From contig NZ_JACSQD010000003.1 in NCBI RefSeq assembly GCF_014836775.1, forward strand, positions 288,014 through 352,013: DNA of 64,000 nt. Reading direction: 5' to 3'. The DNA comes from Arthrobacter gallicola (GTDB lineage Bacteria > Actinomycetota > Actinomycetes > Actinomycetales > Micrococcaceae). The notes under the pieces are model-generated. The model was not told the DNA's origin and did no database searches. It saw only the letters and a program-made list of their open reading frames with translations. The translations under genes were made by a program, and so were the position numbers. Of the stretch, positions 44,037 to 53,565 are shown in pieces. How positions within the stretch are numbered: the stretch's first letter is position 1; the number at the start of each line of letters is the position of its first letter.

Positions 44037-44588
44037 ATGAGATGGGAAGCGTTGTTTGCGGATCTGGAGGCGCAGCTTGCAGCTGCCGGGCACTCCGCCC
44101 GGGAATCTGAAATCGCAGACCGGCAGCGCGGCGAATCTGCTGCCATCGAATTAGCGGACCGGCTGCGCGGCCAGATCGGCCGGACGCTGAAGGTGCACGT
44201 GGATGCACCGTGCGGCGCGCTGAGGGGTGTGCTGGCCCAGCTGGGCTCGGGCTGGCTTCTGGTTCGAGCCGATGCCGGCACACATGTGGTGCCGGTGGAC
44301 GCCATCCGGATGGTGGAGGGCATGGACCGGTTCACTGTTCCCGAGACGGGGGCAGTGCGGCTGGGACTGCAGGCGGCACTGAGGGGTTTGGCCAGGGACC
44401 GGTACCCCGTTCACCTCCAGCTGCGCGGCGGGCTCTCCGCCGCCGTGCACGGCAGCATCGACCGGGTGGGTAGAGATTTTCTCGAGCTCGCGGTCCTCGA
44501 AGCCGGGCTTGCCCGCAGGCGCGGGAACGTGGCCTCAGCTGCGGTGGTTCCGCTGCGGGAGATCGCCGTCGTCAGTTCGCTTCGCTGA
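44037..44588 (+). CDS. Unrecognised protein with two Sm-like halves
   Basis: I do not recognise this 183-residue protein. A basic, helical N-terminus (about 1-50) is followed by two copies of a similar small-barrel pattern. The first (about 53-100) has LKVHVDAPCGALRG, then GWLLVR and HVVPVDAIRMV. The second (about 125-183) has VHLQLRGGLSAAVHG, then DFLELAV and VVPLREIAVV. Each looks like an Sm/SH3-like beta-barrel (strand-Gly-strand-VPx-I). No membrane segment is seen. It is divergent from the LysM gene, with the 10-bp repeat array between them, and is convergent with the HTH gene. The duplication is inferred from pattern, not from structure. Confidence 0.6.
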   Translation: MRWEALFADLEAQLAAAGHSARESEIADRQRGESAAIELADRLRGQIGRTLKVHVDAPCGALRGVLAQLGSGWLLVRADAGTHVVPVDAIRMVEGMDRFTVPETGAVRLGLQAALRGLARDRYPVHLQLRGGLSAAVHGSIDRVGRDFLELAVLEAGLARRRGNVASAAVVPLREIAVVSSLR

Positions 44589-44641
44589 CCGGGTCAGCGC
44601 CCGGTGCTGCGCCGGAGCGGGGCCTGCGGGGGAGGCCAGTA

Positions 44642-44902
44642 CTAGGCGTCTGCCGCTTTCTCCCAGGGCATTGTGGAATCCATGGGCATCGCGGACCTGG
44701 CAGCTGCGGCTTTGCGGTACGCGCCGGCAATGTACTCCTCCAGCTTGGCTGACTCCACCCGCCATTGTCCTCTTCCGCCAACCTGGATTGCCGGCAGTTC
44801 CCCCGACCGGACCAGTGCATACGTCTGGGACGAGGAAATGTTCAGGACCTCGCCAACATCGGCGAGGGTGAGGAACCGCTTCTCATTCATCGTGCCCACC
44901 AT
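44642..44902 (-). CDS. Small MerR/excisionase-type helix-turn-helix protein
   Basis: The product has 86 residues from the ATG at 44902 (GAAAGG 5 nt upstream). It starts NEKRFLTLADVGEVLNISSSQ and continues TYALVRSGELPAIQVGGRGQWRVE. That is the winged HTH of the excisionase/MerR superfamily (one domain, no ligand or dimer domain), the group that includes the direct-repeat-binding BldC. A basic helix EEYIAGAYRKAAAARS ends the protein. It is the nearest DNA-binding protein gene to the 10-bp repeat array and is divergent from the SAF gene. Confidence 0.78.
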   Translation of the reverse strand: MVGTMNEKRFLTLADVGEVLNISSSQTYALVRSGELPAIQVGGRGQWRVESAKLEEYIAGAYRKAAAARSAMPMDSTMPWEKAADA

Positions 44903-45075
44903 CGAACCCTTTCCAGCAATCAGCCGCTGCTGCCCTAGTCTGCCACCGCAGAACCAGCCCGGCGCACGTTATCCACATTTTGGGACCATCACCCGTTCCC
45001 ATCCTGCACGTTCCACGTCACAATGGCGTCCAACACTCCGCGGGGAATCCAACGGGAGCACAAACAGGGGGAAAG

Positions 45076-45723
45076 ATGAGTCTCAAGACGGCGGCGCCCG
45101 CAGCGCCTGTCCAGCGCCTCAGGAAACCGTCGTGGAAGGATCCGCGGCTGCTGCTCGGACTGCTGCTGGTCCTCGGCTCCGTTGCCGGGGTCACCGCCCT
45201 GATGAGCAGTCAGGACCAGACCACGCAGGTATGGACCGCAGGACGGGACCTGCCCGTCGGAACCCAGCTGCAGACGGCCGATTTTCAAGTGGTTTCAGTC
45301 CGCCTCGGTGACGCGGCGGGCGCCTATCTGCGCGCGGATGAACCGCTGCCGGAAAACACCGTGGCCGGGGGACTGATCCGTAAGGGCGAACTCATCGCCC
45401 GGGCTGACTTGTCTACGGCGGACCGGCTGGACCGAAAGCCGTTTGGGCTGGACGTCGAAACACCGCTTCCCTCCGGGATCAAGCCGGGGGACCGGATTGA
45501 TGTCTGGGCATCGATGCCGGACGGCAGAAATGGTTACGGCGAACCCCGGCGCCTGCTGGAAGCCGCGGAGATCTCCGAAATATCGGTCTCGGAGTCGGTC
45601 ATCGCCGGATCAGACTCGACCCGTCTCCTGGTGCTTGTGGAGGACCCGGATCTGCCAGGACTCCTCGGTGCCCTGTCCAACCAGGCGAAAATTGCCGTTG
45701 TGCCGAATCCTTCAGCCGGATGA
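45076..45723 (+). CDS. SAF-domain membrane protein (CpaB/RcpC-like)
   Basis: The product has 215 residues from the ATG at 45076. A membrane helix (about 24-44) is followed by an SAF domain (about 53-115, WTAGRDLPVGTQLQTADFQ). A second conserved block, LPSGIKPGDRIDVWAS, continues to the end. These are features of the CpaB/RcpC Flp-pilus assembly proteins, but the length is shorter. It overlaps the CpaE-like gene (ATGA). No TadA, TadB/C, pilin or secretin-like gene is in the window, so a complete Tad system here is not supported. Confidence 0.8.
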   Translation: MSLKTAAPAAPVQRLRKPSWKDPRLLLGLLLVLGSVAGVTALMSSQDQTTQVWTAGRDLPVGTQLQTADFQVVSVRLGDAAGAYLRADEPLPENTVAGGLIRKGELIARADLSTADRLDRKPFGLDVETPLPSGIKPGDRIDVWASMPDGRNGYGEPRRLLEAAEISEISVSESVIAGSDSTRLLVLVEDPDLPGLLGALSNQAKIAVVPNPSAG

Positions 45724-47027
45724 GCACCATCCCCATTGTCACCTCAGGCACCGGCACCGCCGCACTGGTTCAGGGGCTGGAGCGGCTGCAGGGACCCGTA
45801 ACCGTCATCCGCCGCTGCGGGGAACTCACGGAACTTATTGCCGCCTGCCAAAGCGGAATGGCGCGTGCCGCAATTGTCGACGACGACGCCGGTGAGCTCA
45901 CCGCCAGCCTGGCTGAACGCCTCGCGGCTGCTGGAGTGGCACTGGTTGTCCTGGCAGACGACGACGAGACCAAAGCGCGGCTGGAAACGCTCGGGATCCA
46001 GCATGCGCCCCGGTCGCTGGAATCCACGGAACTCGCGGCTCTGGTGGCCGAGGCCGTAGCCGGGCATCAGGAGCGCTTTGCCGCCCGCGGCAGTGCTTCG
46101 TCCCTGGCTGATCCGGCAGAGACTCTGCGCCGGTGGGAACTGGCGGGCCGGGAAACGGAACCGGCGGAGCCGTTACCGGAGAGCCGGGGCACGCTGGTGG
46201 CCGTCTGGGGGCCAGCCGGTGCGCCCGGACGCACCACCCTCGCTGTGAACCTGGCAGCAGAAGCCGCGGCTGCGGGCAGCCGGGTACTGCTGATTGATGC
46301 AGACACGTACGCGCCGAGCATTGCGGCAGGTCTGGGTTTGACCGAGGAGTCTGCCGGTGTGGCCCAGGCCTGCCGGCTTGCGGACCAGGGGCTGCTGGAC
46401 CCGGTGTCACTGACCGGTTCCGGGGTTTCGGTGGAGATCAAAGGACAGCGGATGACGGTCCTGACCGGGATCACCCGCTCGGACCGCTGGCTGGAGATCC
46501 GCGGAACGGCGCTGGGCCGTGTGCTGGAACAGTCCCGTGGGGTTGCCGACATTACCGTGGTGGACTGCGGATTCAGCGTCGAAGCAGACGAGGAGCTGAG
46601 TTTCGACACCATGGCGCCGCGCCGAAACGCCGCTACGCTGACCGCCCTGGAACATGCCGATACCGTCTATGCGGTGGGGGCAGCCGACCCTGTCGGGGTT
46701 CCGCGCCTGGTCAGGGCGCTCGCAGAGCTGGAAACCGCCGTTCCTGGGGTCTCACCGCTGGTTGTGCTGAACAAGGTCCGGCGTTCCGCCGCGGGCCGGA
46801 GTCCGGAACGGCAGCTCAGCCAGGCCTGGGAACGTTTCGGCCCCGGGAAAATCGATGCTTTCCTCCCGGCGGACTGGGACGCCGCTGACGCAGCCCTCCT
46901 TGCCGGCGCGGCGCTCCTGGAGGCTGCACCGGCGTCGCCGCTTCGCAGCGCCATCGCGGCCCTCGCCAATGTTCCGGCGGGTTCCCGCCGCGGGAGCCGC
47001 CGGCGCTGGCGGGCGGGCGCAAAATAA
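45720..47027 (+). CDS. CpaE/TadZ-like MinD-type ATPase
   Basis: The 435-residue product has an N-terminal receiver-like region of about 120 residues without a clear phospho-Asp. A MinD/ParA ATPase domain follows, with a deviant Walker A around 163 (GAPGRTTLAVNLA; the signature lysine position is Ala-Pro) and a Walker A' acidic pair, LLIDADTYAPS. This resembles CpaE/TadZ proteins that localise Flp pilus machinery. The C-terminus is basic (RRGSRRRWR). It overlaps the SAF gene, so both probably act as one complex at the membrane. Confidence 0.82.
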   Translation: MSTIPIVTSGTGTAALVQGLERLQGPVTVIRRCGELTELIAACQSGMARAAIVDDDAGELTASLAERLAAAGVALVVLADDDETKARLETLGIQHAPRSLESTELAALVAEAVAGHQERFAARGSASSLADPAETLRRWELAGRETEPAEPLPESRGTLVAVWGPAGAPGRTTLAVNLAAEAAAAGSRVLLIDADTYAPSIAAGLGLTEESAGVAQACRLADQGLLDPVSLTGSGVSVEIKGQRMTVLTGITRSDRWLEIRGTALGRVLEQSRGVADITVVDCGFSVEADEELSFDTMAPRRNAATLTALEHADTVYAVGAADPVGVPRLVRALAELETAVPGVSPLVVLNKVRRSAAGRSPERQLSQAWERFGPGKIDAFLPADWDAADAALLAGAALLEAAPASPLRSAIAALANVPAGSRRGSRRRWRAGAK

Positions 47028-47115
47028 ACTTTTCATTGCCAAAGGGATAGGCTCGTAACAAACGGGCCGCAATGGGGCGGTTCGTATCAAGCGGCGATTT
47101 TCGGAGGCGTATTAA

Positions 47116-50100
47116 ATGTCGTCTGGGTCCAACACCACGGATCTTTCCAGTTCGAGTACTTCCCTTGAGGAGTTCATCGGGAACTATTACGAGCATCTGG
47201 CGGCTGAAGACGCCGAGCTGTATCCGCAGGAGGTCCTCAGGGAACGGGCGGAACAGCACCGGGCTCTTGCCTGGACCCGTCCGGAAGGCACGGCCGCCGT
47301 AGATATTTTTGATCAGGGTGACGCCAGCGTTATCCAGATCGTCACCGACGACATGCCGTTCCTGGTTGATTCCGTGACGGCAGAAATTGTCCGGCAGAAC
47401 TGCGCCATCCGGCTGGTGGTACACCCGACGTTCCTGGCCGCCCGCGACCGCGAAAGCGATACCCTGCAGCAGGTGCGCCGGGTCCCTTCGGCCGCCGGCG
47501 TCTCCAGTGGCGACACGGCGGCGCTGCCGAACATCTCAGGCCTGCTGACCGGGGGAAACCAGACTGCGCGGATCGAATCCTGGATCGCCGTCGAAGTTCC
47601 CCGGCTCACCGATGTTGACCGCCGTGATGCCATGATCAACGGCCTCGAACGGGTCCTCTCCGACGTCCGCGTTGCTGTTGGCGACTGGGCCGAAATGCGG
47701 TCGAAAGTCCATGAAATCGCCGGGGAGCTCGATTCGATTACCGGCGCTGCCGATATCCCGGATCTGCAGCAGGCCCACGAACTTCTGACCTGGCTGGACA
47801 ACGGTAACTTCACGTTCCTGGGCTACCGCGAATACGACCTGATCGAGGAAAACGGCGAAGACGTGCTCCGGGCCTCCTCGGGCACCGGCATGGGCCTGCT
47901 GCGCCGCAGCTCGGAAGCCGGAAAAGTGCAGCACCTGACCGCTGCCGGGAAAGCGAAGGCCCGCGAAAAGCGTGCCCTCGTGATTACCAAAGCAAACTCG
48001 CGTTCTACGGTCCACCGTGCGGCTTACTTCGACTACATCGGGATCAAGCGGTTCGATGCGGAGGGAAACGTCAACGGCGAGCGCCGGTTCATCGGCCTGT
48101 TCGCCACCGGCGCCTACACGGGATCGGTCCGGAACATTCCCATCCTGCGGGACAAGGTGAAAGCCGTGATGCACCGCGCCGGCTTCCCGACGGACTCACA
48201 CTCCGGAAAGGATCTCCTTGCCATCCTGGAGACTTTCCCGCGGGATGAGCTCTTCCAGATCGAGGTTGATGCCCTGCTGGAAACGGCACGGGGAATCCTG
48301 CGGCTGCAGGAACGGCGCCGGACCCGGCTCTTCCTGCGCCCCGATGTCTACGGCCGCTTTATGTCGGCGCTGGTGTTCCTTCCCCGTGACCGCTACACCA
48401 CCTCGGTCCGGCTGCGCATCCAGGACGAACTCCGCTCGACGTTTAATGCCGAGTCGATCGACTACGAAGCACGGCTGACGGAGTCTGCCCTGGCGCGGCT
48501 CTTCTTCCGCATCCGGCTGCCCAAGGGCGTGGAAATTGCCGACGTCGATGCCGCGGCGCTGGAGCGCCGGCTGGTCAGTGCCACCCGGTCCTGGCCCGAA
48601 GGTATCAACGAAGTTCTCCGCGGCAAGCTGGACCGCGAGCAGGCGGAGAAGCTGTCCGCGCTCTGGGGCGACGCCTTCCCAATGGACTACCGGGTCGCAT
48701 ACGAGGTGGAGGATGCGCTCGAAGACATCGCACGCTTTGAGGACCGGCTGCAGAACCCGGATACCGCGCCGGAGCTGTTCGTCTACACCCCGGCAGGATC
48801 TGCTGACGGCGCCGACGCGCGGCTGAAACTGTATCTGCTGGAGCCGCGGTCCCTGACCCAGATTCTGCCCTTCCTGCACAACCTCGGACTCAAGGTGCTC
48901 GATGAGCGTCCCTTTGAGATCCGCCGCCAGGACGGCGTCGAACTCTTCCTCTATGACTTCGGACTGGATTATCCGGCAGGGGTGGATCCCCTGAAGACCG
49001 GCAACCTGCTCGCTGAGGCCTTCCGGGCCGGCAGCTCGGGTGCCAGCGAATCGGATGAGTTCGACAGACTGGTCCTCGGCCAGAACCTTGGCTGGCGGCA
49101 GGTCGTGATCTTCCGCAGCTATGCCAAGTACATGCGGCAGATGGGCAATACGAACTCCTACGGATTTATGTCAGACACCCTGATGGCCAATCCGAGGGTG
49201 ACCGCTGCCCTTGTCCGGCTGTTCAGGGCGCGGTTCGACCCGGACACCGAAGACACCCTGCGCAGTGATGAAGTCGCATCAGCGCGGGCGGAGCTCGAGG
49301 CAGGCCTGGAACAGGTTCCCACGCTGGACGCCGACCGTGTCCTGCGCACATTCGCCAACCTGATTGAGGCAACCCTGCGGACCAACTTCTACCAGGGCAA
49401 GTCCTATGTGAGCAGCAAACTCGATACCGAATCCATCGGCGGTGCGCCCTTCCCCAGGCCGAAGTACGAAATCTGGGTTTATTCACCACGGGTTGAAGGC
49501 GTCCATCTGCGCTTCGGCGAGGTGGCCCGCGGCGGGCTGCGCTGGTCGGACCGCCGCGAGGACTTCCGCACGGAGATCCTTGGCCTGGTCAAGGCCCAGA
49601 CCGTAAAGAACGCCGTTATCGTTCCGACCGGTGCCAAGGGCGGCTTCTACGCCAAGCAGCTGCCCGATCCCGCCGAGGACCGCGGCGCCTGGATGGAAGA
49701 AGGCAAGGAGAGCTACCGCACGTTCATCCGCGGACTGCTGGACATCACCGACAACGTGGTGGTCACGGCGGACGGCGAGCAGATCGTTCCGCCGCAGCGG
49801 GTGGTCCGGCATGACGGTGACGACAGCTACCTGGTTGTCGCCGCAGACAAGGGCACGGCGTCGTTCTCGGATACCGCCAACGCGCTTTCCGCCGAATACG
49901 GTTTCTGGCTGGGCGATGCGTTCGCTTCCGGCGGCTCCATCGGCTACGACCACAAGGCCATGGGAATCACGGCCCGCGGTGCGTGGGAATCGGTGAAGCG
50001 GCACTTCAGCGAACTGGGGGTCGACACCCAGAGCGAAGATTTCACCGTCGCCGGCGTCGGCGACATGAGCGGCGATGTCTTCGGCAACGGGATGCTGCTC

Positions 50101-51951
50101 TCCGAGCACATCAAGCTTGTGGCCGCGTTTGACCACCGGCATGTCTTCCTGGACCCGAATCCGGATGCTGCGCGTTCCCACGCCGAACGCCGCCGGCTGT
50201 TTGAACTCCCGCGTTCTTCGTGGGCCGACTACGATGAGTCGCTCATCAGCGAAGGCGGCGGCGTCTACCCGCGCCAGGCCAAGAGCATCCCGGTCAGCGC
50301 CCAGGTGCGCGAAGTCCTGGGGCTTGACGCCGGAGTGACCCGGCTGAGCCCGCCGGAACTGCTGCGGGCCATCCTCAAGGCACCCGTTGACCTGCTGTAC
50401 AACGGCGGAATCGGCACCTACATCAAATCCTCCGCTGAGACGAACGCCGAAGTGGGGGACAAAGCCAATGACGGAATCCGGATCGACGGCAGGGACGTCC
50501 GCGCCAAGGTAATCGGCGAGGGCGGCAACCTCGGCATGACCCAGCGCGGACGCATCGAAGCGGCGCTGGCCGGCGTCATCCTCAACACGGATGCGATTGA
50601 CAACTCTGCCGGGGTGGACTGCTCCGACCACGAAGTCAACATCAAGATCTTCGTTGACCGGATGGTCGCTGCCGGGCGCCTCGATCCCGCGGAACGCCCG
50701 GATTTCCTGCACTCGATGACTGACGAAGTCGGGCGCCTGGTACTCCAGGACAACATCGACCAGAACATGCTGCTCCTGAACGACCGGCAGCACGTTGTCG
50801 AGTGGAGCCCCAGCTTTGAACGGCTGATGGACTGGCTCGAAGAGCGTGCCGGACTGGACCGCCAGCTTGAAGCGCTCCCGACCAACGAGGAACTGCGGGC
50901 CCGGCTGGCGGAGGGGCACGGACTCACGGCTCCTGAGCTTGCCGTCCTGGCTGCATACGCCAAGATCGAACTCTCCCGGGCACTGACCGACTCGGATCTG
51001 GCCGACGACCCGTACTTCCGCGGCACCCTGCGCAGCTACTTCCCCAAGCAGCTGGTTGAACGATTCGAAGATCAGCTGGACAGCCACCCGCTGCGGCGGG
51101 AGATCATCTCCACGATCGTCGCCAACGACATGATCAACATCGGCGGCATCACCTTCGCCTTCCGGGTGATGGAGGAAACCTCCGCCGGTGAAGCAACAGT
51201 TGCCCGCGCCTTCAGCGCGCTGCGGGAGATCTATGCAATTGACGACGTCGTTGCCGCCCTGGGCGGGCTGCCGGCAAGTTTCCCCACGGAAACCTGGACC
51301 ACCATCCACCTCGACATGCGGCGTTTGCTGGACCGCGCCGTGCGCTGGTTCGTAAACCATGTTGGCAGCGGCAGCTCGATCGATGAGGATATTGCCGCGT
51401 TCAAACCGATCGTGGAACCCCTGCGCAAGGACCTGCTGCGCTTTATGCGCGGCGGTGACCGTAAGCGGGTCGAAGCCGCAATGGAAACGGCCGCTGCCTG
51501 GGACCTTCCCGAAGGGCTCGGCTCCTACTGGGCCGAACAGTTCGAGAGTTACGGCCTGCTCGACGTCGCGCTGGCAAGCCGCCAGGTCGACGAGCCGGTG
51601 GAGAGCATCGCCGCGGTGTACTACGCGGTGTATGACCGCTACGGAATCGATGACCTGCTGGAACGGATCACCAAGCTTCCCCGCGGTGACCGCTGGCAGG
51701 CGCTGGCCCGGGCAGCGCTTCGGGACGACCTGTATTCAACCGTCGCGGACATGACCGTGGCGGCGCTGCAGGCCACACCGTCAATGGCCGGCGGGGACCC
51801 GGTGGAACGGCTGGAGGCCTGGGAGCGTGAAAACTCCGAGAACCTTGAGCGGGCCACAAAGATGTTCGCCGAAGTGAACGAGCTGGAACAGGATGACATG
51901 GCTTCACTGTCGGTCGCCCTGCGGCTGCTGCGCTCGATTGTCAGGCGCTGA
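47116..51951 (+). CDS. gdh: Large NAD-specific glutamate dehydrogenase
   Basis: The 1611-residue product starts at an ATG with GGAGG upstream and matches the large bacterial NAD-GDH family (Rv2476c-like, ~1600 aa). An N-terminal ACT-rich regulatory region includes PFLVDSVTAEI. The catalytic lysine lies in PTGAKGGFYAKQLP (near 840). The NAD-binding region has VAGVGDMSGDVFGNGML (near 978). It converts glutamate to 2-oxoglutarate and ammonia, feeding carbon and nitrogen metabolism. No frameshift or truncation is visible. A TAGGCT (47048-47053) may be a -10. Confidence 0.95.
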   Translation: MSSGSNTTDLSSSSTSLEEFIGNYYEHLAAEDAELYPQEVLRERAEQHRALAWTRPEGTAAVDIFDQGDASVIQIVTDDMPFLVDSVTAEIVRQNCAIRLVVHPTFLAARDRESDTLQQVRRVPSAAGVSSGDTAALPNISGLLTGGNQTARIESWIAVEVPRLTDVDRRDAMINGLERVLSDVRVAVGDWAEMRSKVHEIAGELDSITGAADIPDLQQAHELLTWLDNGNFTFLGYREYDLIEENGEDVLRASSGTGMGLLRRSSEAGKVQHLTAAGKAKAREKRALVITKANSRSTVHRAAYFDYIGIKRFDAEGNVNGERRFIGLFATGAYTGSVRNIPILRDKVKAVMHRAGFPTDSHSGKDLLAILETFPRDELFQIEVDALLETARGILRLQERRRTRLFLRPDVYGRFMSALVFLPRDRYTTSVRLRIQDELRSTFNAESIDYEARLTESALARLFFRIRLPKGVEIADVDAAALERRLVSATRSWPEGINEVLRGKLDREQAEKLSALWGDAFPMDYRVAYEVEDALEDIARFEDRLQNPDTAPELFVYTPAGSADGADARLKLYLLEPRSLTQILPFLHNLGLKVLDERPFEIRRQDGVELFLYDFGLDYPAGVDPLKTGNLLAEAFRAGSSGASESDEFDRLVLGQNLGWRQVVIFRSYAKYMRQMGNTNSYGFMSDTLMANPRVTAALVRLFRARFDPDTEDTLRSDEVASARAELEAGLEQVPTLDADRVLRTFANLIEATLRTNFYQGKSYVSSKLDTESIGGAPFPRPKYEIWVYSPRVEGVHLRFGEVARGGLRWSDRREDFRTEILGLVKAQTVKNAVIVPTGAKGGFYAKQLPDPAEDRGAWMEEGKESYRTFIRGLLDITDNVVVTADGEQIVPPQRVVRHDGDDSYLVVAADKGTASFSDTANALSAEYGFWLGDAFASGGSIGYDHKAMGITARGAWESVKRHFSELGVDTQSEDFTVAGVGDMSGDVFGNGMLLSEHIKLVAAFDHRHVFLDPNPDAARSHAERRRLFELPRSSWADYDESLISEGGGVYPRQAKSIPVSAQVREVLGLDAGVTRLSPPELLRAILKAPVDLLYNGGIGTYIKSSAETNAEVGDKANDGIRIDGRDVRAKVIGEGGNLGMTQRGRIEAALAGVILNTDAIDNSAGVDCSDHEVNIKIFVDRMVAAGRLDPAERPDFLHSMTDEVGRLVLQDNIDQNMLLLNDRQHVVEWSPSFERLMDWLEERAGLDRQLEALPTNEELRARLAEGHGLTAPELAVLAAYAKIELSRALTDSDLADDPYFRGTLRSYFPKQLVERFEDQLDSHPLRREIISTIVANDMINIGGITFAFRVMEETSAGEATVARAFSALREIYAIDDVVAALGGLPASFPTETWTTIHLDMRRLLDRAVRWFVNHVGSGSSIDEDIAAFKPIVEPLRKDLLRFMRGGDRKRVEAAMETAAAWDLPEGLGSYWAEQFESYGLLDVALASRQVDEPVESIAAVYYAVYDRYGIDDLLERITKLPRGDRWQALARAALRDDLYSTVADMTVAALQATPSMAGGDPVERLEAWERENSENLERATKMFAEVNELEQDDMASLSVALRLLRSIVRR

Positions 51952-51964
51952 CGGAGTTTGGAAC

Positions 51965-53446
51965 ATGGCTATCTTTACTGATCCGATCAAGGAACACGCC
52001 GACTTCGCGCCCGGCGACGCGGAGTGGCTGCACCTGCTGGTGGGCGACTGGCAGCTGGTGGCGGACCTCGCGTTCGCCGACCTGGCGCTCTGGTTTCCGC
52101 TTCCCGACGGCAGCTACGTCGCGCTGGCGCATGCCAGGCCGTCGACGTCGCACACCGTTTTCCACAGCGACTTTGTGGGGGAGCGGATCCGGGGCGACCT
52201 GCAGCCCCTGGTCGATGCGGCGTGGAAGAGCCAATCCATCGAGCGGTCGAGTGAGACAAACTGGACCACCGACACGGCAATGCGGGTCGAAGCGATTCCC
52301 TTCGTCCGCAACGGCCGGACGCTCGCCGTCGTGACATCCCATATGGACCTCTCCAGCTCGCGGATGCCCTCGCGGCTGGAACTGACCTACCGCCAGTGCG
52401 CCTATGATCTGCTGCGGATGGGGACCCTGGGACTGTGGCCGGACTTCGCGACGCCCACCGGTTCGCGCCGGGGTGCGCCGCGGGTGGGGGACGGGCTTAT
52501 CCGGCTCGACGCCCAGGGAGTGGTGCAGTACGCCAGCCCCAACGGTGTCTCGGCCTTCCGCAGGCTCGGCGACATGGAATCGCTCGAGGGCCGGCCCCTG
52601 GCCGAAATCACGACGGCGCTGCTCAAGGACCGACGGATGGTCGACGAGACGCTGCCGCTGGTCGTGACCGGCCGGATGCCGTGGCGGACTGAAATCGAGT
52701 CCCGGGGTGTCAGCCTCTCGCTTCGCGCCATACCCCTGCGCGACGAAAAGGAGCGCTTTGGTGCACTGGTGCTGTGCCGCGATGTTTCTGAGCTCAGGCG
52801 GCGCGAGATGGAACTCGTCTCCAAGGACGCGACCATCCGCGAAATCCACCACCGGGTCAAGAACAACCTCCAGACGGTTGCTGCGCTCTTGCGGATGCAG
52901 TCCCGCCGGATGGAAAGCGAAGAGGGGAAGCTCGGTCTGGCCCAGGCCATGCGCCGGGTCTCCACCATCGCACTGGTGCACGAAACCCTGTCCCAGGGCC
53001 TGACCCAGAACGTGGACTTCGACGAACTCATTGACCGGCAGTTCCGGCTATCGGCTGAGGTGGCGTCGCCGGCGCAGGGCGTGCGGACCGAGCGGCAGGG
53101 CACCTTTGGGGAACTGCCCAGCGATTTCGCCACCCCGCTGGCCCTGGTGATCAACGAACTGGTGACCAACGCCGTCGAACACGGTTTGTCCGGGCGCGAA
53201 GGGGGAACCGTGTGGCTCAGTGCCGAACGGCGCCGGGCGGAAGACGTTGAGGAAACCCTGGTGGTGACCATCTCCGACGACGGTGTTGGCCTTCCGGCAG
53301 GGCCGCGCAGCGAAGGACTCGGCCTGCAAATCGTGCGGACCCTGGTCCAGAGCGAGCTGGCCGGGACCATTGCCTGGTCGCCGCGGCCCGGCGGAGGAAC
53401 CCAAGTGACGATTGAGATGGGGCTCGAGGGGGCCCGGCGCCGATAG
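51965..53446 (+). CDS. pdtaS: PdtaS-like cytosolic sensor histidine kinase
   Basis: The product has 493 residues from the ATG at 51965, with GGAG upstream. No membrane segment is seen. A GAF-type N-terminal domain (about 1-150) and a PAS domain (about 175-285) precede a HisKA_2-type dimerisation helix with REIHHRVKNNLQTVAALLRMQ (about 293-313; the phospho-His is in this HHR) and a HATPase domain with NELVTNAVEHG and GLGLQIVRTL. The layout and position next to whiB1 match mycobacterial pdtaS, whose cognate regulator pdtaR binds RNA. No pdtaR is in the window. Confidence 0.9.
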   Translation: MAIFTDPIKEHADFAPGDAEWLHLLVGDWQLVADLAFADLALWFPLPDGSYVALAHARPSTSHTVFHSDFVGERIRGDLQPLVDAAWKSQSIERSSETNWTTDTAMRVEAIPFVRNGRTLAVVTSHMDLSSSRMPSRLELTYRQCAYDLLRMGTLGLWPDFATPTGSRRGAPRVGDGLIRLDAQGVVQYASPNGVSAFRRLGDMESLEGRPLAEITTALLKDRRMVDETLPLVVTGRMPWRTEIESRGVSLSLRAIPLRDEKERFGALVLCRDVSELRRREMELVSKDATIREIHHRVKNNLQTVAALLRMQSRRMESEEGKLGLAQAMRRVSTIALVHETLSQGLTQNVDFDELIDRQFRLSAEVASPAQGVRTERQGTFGELPSDFATPLALVINELVTNAVEHGLSGREGGTVWLSAERRRAEDVEETLVVTISDDGVGLPAGPRSEGLGLQIVRTLVQSELAGTIAWSPRPGGGTQVTIEMGLEGARRR

Positions 53447-53460
53447 GATTCCGGGAACAA

Positions 53461-53516
53461 CGAAGGGCCGCTACTCAGGCAGCGGCCCTTCGGATATCCC
53501 AGGCGGGGGGCGCCTG
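53461..53516 (-). terminator. Two hairpins between convergent pdtaS and whiB1
   Basis: A perfect 12-bp stem (arms 53461-53472 and 53481-53492, 8-nt loop) is followed by a CAGGCG/CGCCTG stem (53500-53505 and 53511-53516). On the minus strand the first stem is followed by TTGTT, a weak U-tract. It is therefore more likely the whiB1 terminator, acting together with the 3' end of pdtaS. Confidence 0.6.
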
Positions 53517-53565
53517 AGCAAGTCTTCTTTGGTTCAGTCAAGAACTCCGAGGTCCTTGTTGCTTC

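Noticed and set aside
49483..51360. Long open frame (625 codons) antisense to gdh
   Set aside because: The plus-strand frame is an intact 1611-residue NAD-GDH with all motifs, so the antisense opening is a shadow of third-position GC.
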